Part shown: positions 16,554-24,019 of the stretch, in pieces
Layout: each line of letters opens with the position of its first letter
Position numbering within the stretch: position 1 is the stretch's first letter
DNA from: Polaribacter sp.
Lineage (GTDB): Bacteria > Bacteroidota > Bacteroidia > Flavobacteriales > Flavobacteriaceae
Direction: 5' to 3'
DNA length: 64,000 nt
Assembly: GCA_023254055.1 (NCBI GenBank)
Contig: JALQYN010000003.1
Span: forward strand, 1-64,000
Position numbers and translations under genes: made by a program
The notes under the pieces: model-generated
What the model saw: only the letters and a program-made list of their open reading frames with translations
What the model was told of the DNA's origin: nothing
Databases searched by the model: none

Positions 16554-17603
16554 TTATGCGACAACTCCTTGGCAACTACTTCCTGCTCCGGCTGTACAGC
16601 CATAGCAATGTTGATTGATACGAATATCTCTATTTTGCAACAATTCTTCGTTGTATTCAGAAATGTGTTTTATGGTGCTATTTACTTTTAAATTTAACAT
16701 TTGATTAAAATCGCAATCGTATAAGAATCCATCCCAACTTACAGAAATGGTATTGGTACACATAACATTTTTAACCGCTAAAGGATTATATGCTTCTACC
16801 AAAGCAAACATATAATCTTCATAATTATCTGAAGCAATTAAATAATCTAAAAATCGACTTATAGGTAAATTGGTAATGGCAAATAAATTATTGAAATCAA
16901 TATTAAATTCTTCTTTTAAAGCTTTTTTAAAATCGTTTTCTAAGGCTTGTTGATCTCCTGGTAAAAATGCTCCAGACGGATTGTACACTAAATCTAATGT
17001 TAATGAAGAGTCTTTCATCCCATACCCCACATCATTCAACATTTGCAATGCTTTGATAGATTTATCAAAAACACCATCTCCACGTTGTTTGTCAGTTTTT
17101 CCACGTGTCCAATGTGGCATCGAAGAGACTATATGTACATTGTGTTTTTTAAAAAATTCAGGCAAATCGTAATATTTTTTATTGGCTCTAATAATGGTCA
17201 AATTAGAACGCACAATAAAATCTTTGACACCAACTTTAGAAGCTTCTTCTACAAACCATCTAAAATTAGGGTTCATTTCTGGAGCACCGCCAGTCAAATC
17301 TAACGTATGAGCGCCTGTTTTTTTGATGACTTCTAAACATTGATTCATGGTTTCTAGAGTCATAATCTCTTTGCGGTCTGGACCAGCATCTACATGACAA
17401 TGTGCACATACTTGATTGCACATATAACCTAAATTAAGTTGTAAAATTTCTAATTTATTTGGGCGTAAAGGAAACTGATTTGTTTCTTTTATTTTGTTGG
17501 CAAACTTAGGCAACTCGTCTTTAAAAATCCCGTTGGAAAGAATTTCTATTTGCCGTTTCGTATTTGCTAAGTCGTTATTTCTTGCTTGAAGAGATTTTTT
17601 CAT
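16554..17603 (-). CDS. arsS: ArsS, arsenosugar biosynthesis radical SAM protein
   Basis: The 349-aa radical SAM enzyme has its 4Fe-4S cysteines at C62, C66 and C69 (MCNQVCAHC). The C-terminal domain carries further conserved cysteines (CMC-like VMCTN, CDFN, HCYGC, SSCQG) typical of a SPASM-like or DUF3641 extension. Known homologues join the 5'-deoxyadenosyl group of SAM to dimethylarsenite to give the arsenosugar skeleton. It lies second in the cluster, 3 bases upstream of the TIGR04282 gene. The 139 bases between it and the peroxidase-like gene upstream contain short dispersed repeats. Confidence 0.92.
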   Translation of the reverse strand: MKKSLQARNNDLANTKRQIEILSNGIFKDELPKFANKIKETNQFPLRPNKLEILQLNLGYMCNQVCAHCHVDAGPDRKEIMTLETMNQCLEVIKKTGAHTLDLTGGAPEMNPNFRWFVEEASKVGVKDFIVRSNLTIIRANKKYYDLPEFFKKHNVHIVSSMPHWTRGKTDKQRGDGVFDKSIKALQMLNDVGYGMKDSSLTLDLVYNPSGAFLPGDQQALENDFKKALKEEFNIDFNNLFAITNLPISRFLDYLIASDNYEDYMFALVEAYNPLAVKNVMCTNTISVSWDGFLYDCDFNQMLNLKVNSTIKHISEYNEELLQNRDIRINQHCYGCTAGAGSSCQGVVA

Positions 17604-17607
17604 GTAT

Positions 17608-17702
17608 GCTGAACTTGTTTCAGTATTTTTTTAGCTGAACTTGTTTCAGCCTCTCATTATTTTTGACATTAATAAATGGATCCTTCGGCAAGCTCAGGAT
17701 AA
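17608..17702. repeat. Cluster of short dispersed repeats upstream of arsS
   Basis: GCTGAACTTGTTTCAG occurs twice, at 17608-17623 and 17634-17649, with starts 26 bases apart. A third, one-mismatch copy lies at 15911-15926 at the end of the TIGR04282 gene. Next to them, GGATCCTTCGGCAAGCTCAG (17678-17697, continuing GATAA) is a second type of palindrome-like repeat. Both resemble short interspersed palindromic elements of flavobacteria. They split the arsenosugar operon's leader from its first gene. Confidence 0.75.
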
Positions 17703-17742
17703 ATAATTTGTAAGATTTTGGTTTCACAAAATAAACAATTAT

Positions 17743-18078
17743 TTACATTTCTAATTTATTCACTTTGTTCATCATTTGAACTCCCATCACTAAAGTTGCT
17801 CCGCTTTTTATTGCGGCCCCAACATGTACTGCTTCCATCATTTCCTCTTTTGTAATTCCTCTTTGTAAACCATCTTTTGTATAGGCGTCAATACAGTATG
17901 GGCAATGCTCTGTGTGGGCAACAGCCAGAGCAATTAACGATTTCTCTCTTGCGGTTAAAGCACCTTCTTCAAATACTTTTCCGTAATAATCAAAGAATTT
18001 GTTTCCTAGTTCTTCGCTCCATTCTGTAATCTTTCCAAACTTTCTTAAATCAGCTGGATCGTAATATGATTTTGACAT
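17743..18078 (-). CDS. Arsenosugar biosynthesis-associated peroxidase-like (AhpD/CMD) protein
   Basis: The 111-aa protein has the carboxymuconolactone decarboxylase/AhpD fold. The redox-active pair is C59-x2-C62 in HCPYCIDAYTK, with preceding ALAVAHTEH. Members next to arsM/arsS form a named arsenosugar-associated group. Its role, perhaps reducing or oxidising an arsenic intermediate, is not established. It is the first gene of the five-gene minus-strand cluster. A 7-of-8 match to the -7 promoter element (TATCTTTA on the minus strand, 18104-18111) lies 26 bases upstream. Confidence 0.88.
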   Translation of the reverse strand: MSKSYYDPADLRKFGKITEWSEELGNKFFDYYGKVFEEGALTAREKSLIALAVAHTEHCPYCIDAYTKDGLQRGITKEEMMEAVHVGAAIKSGATLVMGVQMMNKVNKLEM

Positions 18079-18251
18079 GTTAATTGTTTTATTCTTAAAA
18101 AAATAAAGATACTATTTCCCATTTAAACTCCAATCCTATTCTAAAAAACCAATTTTCTGTTTTTTTTTGATTTTCATTTTAACGAATCTAAGTATAATTT
18201 GAGTTTTAGACGGAGTAATTTTGCTTTGTTTACAAAGTAAAGGTTAAAAAA

Positions 18252-18938
18252 TCAATCAATGATTTCCTCTCCAATTTTTAGATTGAATTTCCTTCTAAAT
18301 AGATACACTAAAAGATATAAAACAGGCGTGTCTAATGCTGCAATTAGTATTTTAAATAAGAATCCGCTTAACAATAAACCAACAAAAATTTCCCAGGGTA
18401 GTACGTTAAAAGAGCACAATAAAAACAATACCGTAAAGGTGTCTATAAATTGAGAAGTAAAGGTTGAAAAGTTATTACGTAACCATAAATGCTTTCCGTT
18501 GGTTTTCTTTTTCCAAAAATGAAAAATACGAATATCAATAAATTGGGCAGCTAAATAGGCTAGCATAGAAGCAAGAACAGCTAAAGGAGATAATCCGAAA
18601 ACTCTAGAAAAAGTACCATCGTCTATGGGCGAATTAGAAATTGCAGGAGCTGCATTTGAAACTAAGATAATCAACATAGAAAAAAATGAAGCGAAAATTC
18701 CAGCAATTACAACTTGATTTGCTTTTTTCTTACCATAAATTTCGGATAAAACATCTGTAATTAAAAAGGTAATAGGGTAGGGTAAAATCCCAACAGATAT
18801 TTCAAAACGATAAAGGCCAAAAGGTTCCCAATAAAAAAATTTTTGAAATATCAAGTTAGAAGTAACTAAAGAAGCGATAAATAATGCAGCTAAAATTAAA
18901 TAGATAATTTGAGCAGAAGATTTTTGGTTGGCAGTCAT
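18252..18938 (-). CDS. Queuosine precursor transporter, YhhQ/VUT family
   Basis: The 228-aa membrane protein has about six hydrophobic helices and the family segments FITDVLSEIYGKKKANQVV, AQFIDIRIFHFWK and FTSQFIDTFTVL. Known homologues import 7-cyano- or 7-aminomethyl-7-deazaguanine for queuosine modification of tRNA. The gene is divergent from fabD and has no partner genes for queuosine in the window. Confidence 0.9.
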   Translation of the reverse strand: MTANQKSSAQIIYLILAALFIASLVTSNLIFQKFFYWEPFGLYRFEISVGILPYPITFLITDVLSEIYGKKKANQVVIAGIFASFFSMLIILVSNAAPAISNSPIDDGTFSRVFGLSPLAVLASMLAYLAAQFIDIRIFHFWKKKTNGKHLWLRNNFSTFTSQFIDTFTVLFLLCSFNVLPWEIFVGLLLSGFLFKILIAALDTPVLYLLVYLFRRKFNLKIGEEIID

Positions 18939-18977
18939 TTAACGAAGTTACTAATTTCCTGTGATTTTAAAAATTTG

Positions 18978-18985
18978 TATGTTTG
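18978..18985 (+). promoter_or_regulatory. Putative -7 element for fabD
   Basis: TATGTTTG matches TAnnTTTG exactly. It lies 86 bases before the fabD ATG at 19071, longer than other leaders here, so another promoter nearer the gene is possible. Confidence 0.35.
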
Positions 18986-19070
18986 CAACTTTAAATAAAA
19001 GAGAAAAAAGGAAGGTGGAATTGTTTGTTAACGATTGCATCAGAAAATAAAAACAAATAGAAAAGTAAAT

Positions 19071-19955
19071 ATGAAAGCATATATTTTTCCAGGTCAGGGA
19101 GCTCAATTTTCAGGAATGGGTTTAGATTTATACGAAAAGTCTACTATTGCCCAAGACTTGTTTGAACAAGCAAATAAAATTTTAGGTTTTGCCATTACAG
19201 ATATTATGTTTGAAGGAACTGCAGAGCAATTAAAGGAAACAAAAGTAACTCAGCCAGCTATTTTTTTACACTCTGTAATTTTAGCAAAAGTTTTAGGAGA
19301 CGCTTTTCAACCAGAAATGGTAGCAGGACATTCTTTAGGAGAAATTTCTGCATTGGTTGCAAACGGAGTCTTGACTTTTGAAGATGGATTGAGATTAGTT
19401 TCTAAACGTGCTTTAGCAATGCAAAAAGCATGTGAAATTCAGAAATCTACAATGGCTGCAATTATTGGTTTAGAAGATCAAATAGTTGAAGAAGTGTGTA
19501 CAGAAATTGATGGAGTAGTCGTTGCGGCAAATTACAATTGCCCTGGGCAATTAGTGATTTCTGGTGAAGTTGAATCTGTTGAAAAAGCTTGTGAAGTCTT
19601 AAAAGAAAAAGGAGCAAAAATGGCTGTAGTGTTACCAGTTGGTGGCGCGTTTCATTCACCAATGATGGAGCCAGCAAGAGAAGAGCTAGCTGCTGCAATT
19701 GAAGCGACAACTTTTAGTCAGCCAACTTGTCCAGTATATCAAAATGTTACTGCTACTGCAGTTACAAACCCAGATGAGATTAAGAAAAATTTAATGGTTC
19801 AGTTAACGGCTCCTGTTAAATGGACACAAACAATTCAGCAAATGATAGCTGATGGAGGAACTGAGTTTATAGAAGTTGGTCCAGGAAAAGTGCTTCAAGG
19901 ATTGATGCGTAAAATTAATAGAAATGTAGCTGCAAGTGGAGCTGCTTTTGAATAA
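19071..19955 (+). CDS. fabD: FabD, malonyl-CoA:ACP transacylase
   Basis: The 294-aa enzyme transfers malonyl from CoA to acyl carrier protein for fatty acid synthesis in the cytoplasm. The first motif is FPGQGAQ. The catalytic Ser88 lies in GHSLGEISAL, the active-site His in GGAFHSPMM, and the C-terminal motif is EVGPGKVLQGL. An in-frame ATG at 19035 would add 12 lysine-rich residues with no homology. The start at 19071 places the conserved KAYIFPGQG immediately at the N-terminus and is preferred. It stands alone and ends in a strong hairpin terminator. Confidence 0.95.
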   Translation: MKAYIFPGQGAQFSGMGLDLYEKSTIAQDLFEQANKILGFAITDIMFEGTAEQLKETKVTQPAIFLHSVILAKVLGDAFQPEMVAGHSLGEISALVANGVLTFEDGLRLVSKRALAMQKACEIQKSTMAAIIGLEDQIVEEVCTEIDGVVVAANYNCPGQLVISGEVESVEKACEVLKEKGAKMAVVLPVGGAFHSPMMEPAREELAAAIEATTFSQPTCPVYQNVTATAVTNPDEIKKNLMVQLTAPVKWTQTIQQMIADGGTEFIEVGPGKVLQGLMRKINRNVAASGAAFE

Positions 19956-19975
19956 TAAAACAATATTTAAAATTA

Positions 19976-20008
19976 AAACCCACTGAAATTCAGTGGTTTT
20001 TTTATTTT
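19976..20008. terminator. Bidirectional rho-independent terminator after fabD
   Basis: AAACCACTGA and TCAGTGGTTT pair around a short AATT loop, with T7 on the plus side. It separates fabD from the small minus-strand gene that ends at 20009. Confidence 0.85.
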
Positions 20009-20203
20009 TTACTTAGAGAGTAAGCAATCTTCACAGTCTTTAATTTCACCATAATAGGTTTCTCTGTATTTGTGAAGTGTTTCTAAAGGAATAATGTTTA
20101 AAAACGTTTTTTTAATGTAGGTAACTCTTGTGTGTAGTTTACCCATTTTTGGGGTAAATCTTTTTTCTAAACGAGTTTCTCTTTTAATTTTAATCAGTTT
20201 CAT
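20009..20203 (-). CDS. Small basic protein with a CxxC-like tail, unknown function
   Basis: The likely product is 64 aa, beginning MKLIKIKRETRLEKRF. The longer frame that begins at 20248 would overlap a promoter-like element. It is very basic in its first half (many Lys and Arg) and ends with KDCEDCLLSK, a C-x2-C pair. I recall no function for it. The basic N-terminus and CxxC suggest nucleic-acid or ribosome association, which is an inference. Support comes from its own hairpin terminator at 19976-20008 and the promoter-like element just upstream. Confidence 0.6.
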   Translation of the reverse strand: MKLIKIKRETRLEKRFTPKMGKLHTRVTYIKKTFLNIIPLETLHKYRETYYGEIKDCEDCLLSK

Positions 20204-20233
20204 GTTGTCTTTTATCATTAAATTAATAAGGTG

Positions 20234-20241
20234 TAAAGATA
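20234..20241 (-). promoter_or_regulatory. Possible -7 element for the small basic protein gene
   Basis: On the minus strand this reads TATCTTTA, 7 of 8 positions of TAnnTTTG. It lies 31 bases before the ATG at 20203 and argues for that start over 20248. The AT-rich 242 bases between it and corA show no other feature. Confidence 0.3.
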
Positions 20242-20473
20242 CGTACATGAACGCGCCGTATCAATTGTAAAATGTTAAAACATTAATTTACAGCTCATTA
20301 ATATTATATTGAAAATGAGATTGGGTAATTATTGAAGATATGTTAATTATATGTAGTTTTGATTAAGTATTTCTTATGTAAAAACAGTTGTTTTTTTATT
20401 AAAAACACCTAAAACTGGTTGAAAATGAGTAAAAAATGCTAAAAAAAGTTAAAAAATGAATGTTTTTGCGGAA

Positions 20474-20495
20474 AAATGGTTTTCTAAAACCATTT
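20474..20495 (-). terminator. Terminator-like palindrome spanning the corA stop codon
   Basis: AAATGGTTTT (20474-20483) and AAAACCATTT (20486-20495) form a near-perfect 22-base palindrome. The corA stop codon (20484-20486) lies at its centre, and a short T-run follows on the minus strand. Confidence 0.6.
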
Positions 20496-21548
20496 CTTTC
20501 TTTTGAAATAGATTAACATTCCAACAGCAATGACCAACATAATTCCCAACATGATGAAATAGCTATATTTGTAATGCAGCTCTGGCAACACATCAAAGTT
20601 AGTTCCGTAAATTCCAGCAATAAAAGTAAGTGGTATAAACACCACAGAAAATACAGTTAAGAATTTCATAATGTCATTTAACTTTGTACTCATTGTGGTA
20701 TGATAAATATTTAATTGATCTGATAATATTTCTCGATAACTGTCAGAAATTTCTATTGCATGATTGATGTTATTTTGTAAATCTTTAAAATGAATATGGT
20801 TTTTATGATTGATAAAATCAGAATCAATTTTTGTTAAATTTAAAAGCATTTCTCTCGTTGGTAAAATGTTCTTCCTTAAATAATTCAATTCTCTTTTATG
20901 TACATTAATTGTATCAATAACAGATTTTCCAGGGTTTTGTAATAGTTCTTCTTCTAAGTTTTCAATTTTATCTCCAAGCACACTTAAAATATAAATGTAA
21001 TTATCAACAACTACATCTAATAAGGCAAAAAGTAAATAATCTGGACCAGAATTGATAATTCTTTTTCTCTGTTTACGAATTCGATTTCTTACCGGTTCAA
21101 AAACATCACCTGCTTTTTCTTGAAATGAAATTAAAACTGATTTGGTTAGAATTAAGCTGAGATTTTCAAATGAAATTAAGTTGCTTGTTTCGCTAACCTG
21201 CAACATTTTTATGGATAAAAATAAACAATTATCATGCTCTATTACTTTTGGTCTTGAATGTGCATTCATCACATTGGCAATAATAAAATTGTCAAATTGA
21301 AAACCATCAGCAATTTCTTGCATTATAGTTGTTTGGTGAATTCCGTCTACATTAAACCAGGTTGTAGATTTTTTTTCTTGGTAATCAAGAGCTTCTTGGA
21401 TTGAATTAATTGGAATTTCTTCTAGATTGTTTTTATCGTAATCGATAATTCGAAGTACGGTTTTTTCTATCTTTTTTTTACCAATAAAAACCAATTCATC
21501 AGGTGATGCACCAATTTCATTTTGCTGTTTTTTTATAAACCTAGCCAT
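20484..21548 (-). CDS. corA: CorA-type magnesium/cobalt transporter with a GTN signature
   Basis: The 354-aa protein has a long cytoplasmic N-terminal domain and two C-terminal helices (FLTVFSVVFIPLTFIAGIYG and SYFIMLGIMLVIAVGMLIYF), as in the CorA pentameric Mg channel. The signature loop between the helices normally reads YGMNF but here is YGTNF, with Thr316 in place of Met. The rest (FIPLTFIAGIYG and PELHYKYSY) is canonical. GMN variants are known to change ion selectivity or conductance, so the physiological ion is uncertain. It is monocistronic, and its terminator spans the stop codon. Confidence 0.88.
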   Translation of the reverse strand: MARFIKKQQNEIGASPDELVFIGKKKIEKTVLRIIDYDKNNLEEIPINSIQEALDYQEKKSTTWFNVDGIHQTTIMQEIADGFQFDNFIIANVMNAHSRPKVIEHDNCLFLSIKMLQVSETSNLISFENLSLILTKSVLISFQEKAGDVFEPVRNRIRKQRKRIINSGPDYLLFALLDVVVDNYIYILSVLGDKIENLEEELLQNPGKSVIDTINVHKRELNYLRKNILPTREMLLNLTKIDSDFINHKNHIHFKDLQNNINHAIEISDSYREILSDQLNIYHTTMSTKLNDIMKFLTVFSVVFIPLTFIAGIYGTNFDVLPELHYKYSYFIMLGIMLVIAVGMLIYFKRKKWF

Positions 21549-21601
21549 AGAAAGATTAATTTAAGAACCTAACTTAAGTAAGATTCGTATGTGAAAGATA
21601 A

Positions 21602-21638
21602 TTTTTTTATTTAAAACAACACGAATTAGTGTTGTTTT
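21602..21638 (-). terminator. Terminator hairpin overlapping the galE stop codon
   Basis: AAAACAACAC (21613-21622) and GTGTTGTTTT (21629-21638) pair perfectly over 10 bp with a 6-base loop. A T-rich run follows on the minus strand (21602-21611 complement). The galE stop at 21626-21628 lies in the loop. Confidence 0.75.
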
Positions 21639-22636
21639 AATTGCCACTTCCAAGCAGATTCTAGCGCCTCATCGAGTGTTTTTTCTGTTTTCCAGTTTAG
21701 TTCTTTATTAGCAATAGTTGTATCTGCGTATGCAGCAGTAATATCTCCTTCACGTCGGCCAACAATTTTATAATTTAATTTTTTTCCAGAAACATTTTCA
21801 AAAGTATTAATGACTTCTAAAACAGAGCTTCCTTTTCCTGTACCCACATTAAAAAATTCAAAATTGTTCTTATTATTCTTGTTGATAAGCCTTTTTAGTG
21901 CTGCTATATGGGCTTTTGCTAAATCGACCACATGTATATAATCACGAATGGCAGTACCGTCTTTTGTAGGATAATCATTTCCAAAAACAGAGAGTTCTTT
22001 TCTAATTCCGGCTGCAGTTTGTGTGATAAACGGAATTAAATTTTGAGGAACGCCTAAAGGTAATTCTCCAATTTTTATGCTGTCATGTCCACCAATTGGG
22101 TTGAAATATCTCAATGCTATTGCATTTAAAGTGTAGGCATTGCAACTCTCTTTAATAATTTCTTCTCCTATTTGCTTGGTGTTTCCATATGGAGATTCTG
22201 CTGGTTTTATAGGTGCATTTTCTGTAATGGGTAATTCAACTGCTTGGCCATAAACCGTACAAGAAGAGCTAAATATAAAATTATCTAGTTTTCTGTTTTT
22301 CATTTCTTGTAATAGATATACTAAAGAACCAATGTTGTTTTCGTAGTAATCTAAAGGTTGATGAACACTTTCTCCTACAGCTTTAAAAGCAGCAAAATGA
22401 ATAATCCCATCAATAGTGTTATTGTCGAAAAAAGAAGTTACCTCGTTTTTAATTCGTAAGTCAATTTGATGAAACTCAGGTTTTATACCAGTAATTTCTG
22501 TAATGTTGTCTAGAACGTCAATAGTTGTATTTGATAAATCATCAATAATTACAACATTAAAACCTGCACTTTGTAATTCTACAACCGTGTGAGACCCAAT
22601 AAACCCTAAACCACCAGTAACTAATATTCTTTTCAT
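21626..22636 (-). CDS. galE: GalE, UDP-glucose 4-epimerase
   Basis: The 336-aa short-chain dehydrogenase-fold enzyme interconverts UDP-glucose and UDP-galactose. The NAD site is TGGLGFIGSHT at the N-terminus. SSSCTVYG and the YGNTK motif supply the catalytic Ser and the Tyr-x3-Lys pair. Length and the segment ALRYFNPIGGH match GalE. It lies downstream of the DegT aminotransferase on the same strand, separated by 128 bases that hold a dispersed repeat, so it probably has its own transcript. Confidence 0.95.
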   Translation of the reverse strand: MKRILVTGGLGFIGSHTVVELQSAGFNVVIIDDLSNTTIDVLDNITEITGIKPEFHQIDLRIKNEVTSFFDNNTIDGIIHFAAFKAVGESVHQPLDYYENNIGSLVYLLQEMKNRKLDNFIFSSSCTVYGQAVELPITENAPIKPAESPYGNTKQIGEEIIKESCNAYTLNAIALRYFNPIGGHDSIKIGELPLGVPQNLIPFITQTAAGIRKELSVFGNDYPTKDGTAIRDYIHVVDLAKAHIAALKRLINKNNKNNFEFFNVGTGKGSSVLEVINTFENVSGKKLNYKIVGRREGDITAAYADTTIANKELNWKTEKTLDEALESAWKWQLKQH

Positions 22637-22648
22637 AATTAAATATAT

Positions 22649-22754
22649 TGCCAGTTCGAGTGTTTTTATGAAGTGAAAACAGAATAAAAATGTATCGAGA
22701 ACAATGAATTAAATCTCTATACAAATTTGTTTTACAAATTCACTCGATGTGACA
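22649..22754. repeat. Long imperfect inverted repeat, dispersed flavobacterial type
   Basis: Nested partly complementary blocks span the region between galE and the aminotransferase gene. The outer pair is GCCAGTTCGAGTG with CACTCGATGTGAC. The inner pair is TGTATCGAGA with TCTCTATACA. The same architecture, with TCGAG ends and a TGTATCGAGA core, recalls an interspersed element common in Flavobacteriaceae. This copy looks degenerate. Folded, it would give a large stem in the transcript upstream of galE. Confidence 0.6.
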
Positions 22755-22764
22755 TTTTGTTTTG

Positions 22765-23910
22765 TTAAACAAAATCTATAATAGTCTGAGTAATAAACTC
22801 CAACTGATCTTTTTCTAATTCTGTGTGCATTGGTAAAGAAATTACCGTATCAATTAATTTGTTTGTTACCGTAAAATCGTTTTCATTATAACGCTCATCT
22901 GCATATGCTTTTTGTGCATGCAAAGGAACAGGGTAATAAATAGCATTCGGAATGTCATTCTCTAATAAATGTTTGTGCAACGCATCTCTTTTTCCGTTCG
23001 TTATTTGCAATGTATATTGATGAAAAACATGGCAATTACAAGTATCACAAATTGCACCACAAGATTTTGTAGAAGGTGTTATAATATTTGGATTATTTGC
23101 AAATGCATTGTTATAAAAACGAGCAGCATTTCTCCTTGCTTCACAATAAGAGTCTAAGTGAGGTAATTTTGCTTTTAATACTCCGGCCTGAATAGAATCT
23201 AAACGAGAATTTACTCCAACAACATCATGATAATAACGTGTGTACATTCCGTGATTTACGATTCCGCGAAGTGTATGAGCTAAGGCATCATCATTGGTGA
23301 AAATGGCACCACCATCACCATAACAACCTAAATTTTTAGAAGGAAAAAACGATGTAGTTCCAACATGTCCAATGGTTCCAGCTTTTTGTTTTGTTCCGTT
23401 TGCAAACGTATAATCTGCTCCAATTGCTTGTGCATTGTCTTCAATAACATACAAGTTGTGTTCTTTAGCAATCTCTAGAATTGCCTCCATATTTGCTACT
23501 TGACCAAATAAATGAACAGGAACAATAGCTTTTGTTTTAGGAGTGATTGCTTTTTTCAAAGCCTCAATATCTATATTATAGGTGTCAGCTTCAACATCGA
23601 CCAAAACAGGAGTTAATTTTAACAACGCAATTACTTCTACTGTTGCAGCAAAGGTAAAATCGGCAGTGATTACTTCATCACCTTGCTCTAATCCTAAGCC
23701 CATCATTGCAATTTGTAACGCATCTGTTCCGTTTGCACACGGAATCACATGTTTTACGTCTAAATAGTTTTCTAAATCTGCTTGAAATTGATGTACTAAA
23801 GGTCCATTGATGTAAGTAGAGGAACTTAACACTTCTTGTATTGAAGAATCAACAACATCTTTAATTTTTGCATATTGACTTTGTAAGTCAACCATTTGAA
23901 TTTTTTTCAT
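22765..23910 (-). CDS. DegT/DnrJ/EryC1/StrS family sugar aminotransferase
   Basis: The 381-aa PLP-dependent aminotransferase probably acts on a nucleotide-linked keto-sugar for surface glycans. PLP-site signatures are FFPSKNLGCYGDGG (the Lys) and EDNAQAIGA. The segment RLDSIQAGVLKAKLP is conserved in the family. Unusual for the family, residues near 290 carry a cysteine-rich insertion CGAICDTCNCHVFHQ. The specific sugar is unknown. The ATG at 23910 follows an exact -7 promoter match by about 23 bases. Confidence 0.92.
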   Translation of the reverse strand: MKKIQMVDLQSQYAKIKDVVDSSIQEVLSSSTYINGPLVHQFQADLENYLDVKHVIPCANGTDALQIAMMGLGLEQGDEVITADFTFAATVEVIALLKLTPVLVDVEADTYNIDIEALKKAITPKTKAIVPVHLFGQVANMEAILEIAKEHNLYVIEDNAQAIGADYTFANGTKQKAGTIGHVGTTSFFPSKNLGCYGDGGAIFTNDDALAHTLRGIVNHGMYTRYYHDVVGVNSRLDSIQAGVLKAKLPHLDSYCEARRNAARFYNNAFANNPNIITPSTKSCGAICDTCNCHVFHQYTLQITNGKRDALHKHLLENDIPNAIYYPVPLHAQKAYADERYNENDFTVTNKLIDTVISLPMHTELEKDQLEFITQTIIDFV

Positions 23911-23933
23911 CTATTTTGTTTTAGAAACAGTTG

Positions 23934-23941
23934 CAAAAGTA
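23934..23941 (-). promoter_or_regulatory. Putative -7 element for the DegT aminotransferase gene
   Basis: The minus strand reads TACTTTTG, an exact TAnnTTTG match. The leader would be about 17 bases, the same short spacing seen for the divergent penicillin acylase gene. Confidence 0.5.
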
Positions 23942-23990
23942 CAAAATTATACCTGTTTAAAGTAGTTTCTTTTTTGTTTGATTTTTCTAT

Positions 23991-23998
23991 TATCTTTG
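23991..23998 (+). promoter_or_regulatory. Putative -7 element that sets the penicillin acylase start
   Basis: TATCTTTG matches TAnnTTTG exactly. The upstream in-frame start at 23978 lies before this element and the one at 23999 is adjacent to it. The start at 24020 is therefore the reachable one if this promoter is used. Confidence 0.5.
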
Positions 23999-24019
23999 AT
24001 GAAATTCAAATTCATTTTC

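Noticed and set aside
19035-19070. Longer start for fabD
   Set aside because: It adds 12 residues (MHQKIKTNRKVN) before the conserved KAYIFPGQG that begins FabD proteins.
23978-24019. Upstream starts for penicillin acylase at 23978 and 23999
   Set aside because: They lie before or adjacent to an exact -7 promoter match (23991-23998), so the transcript would not include them or would leave no leader.
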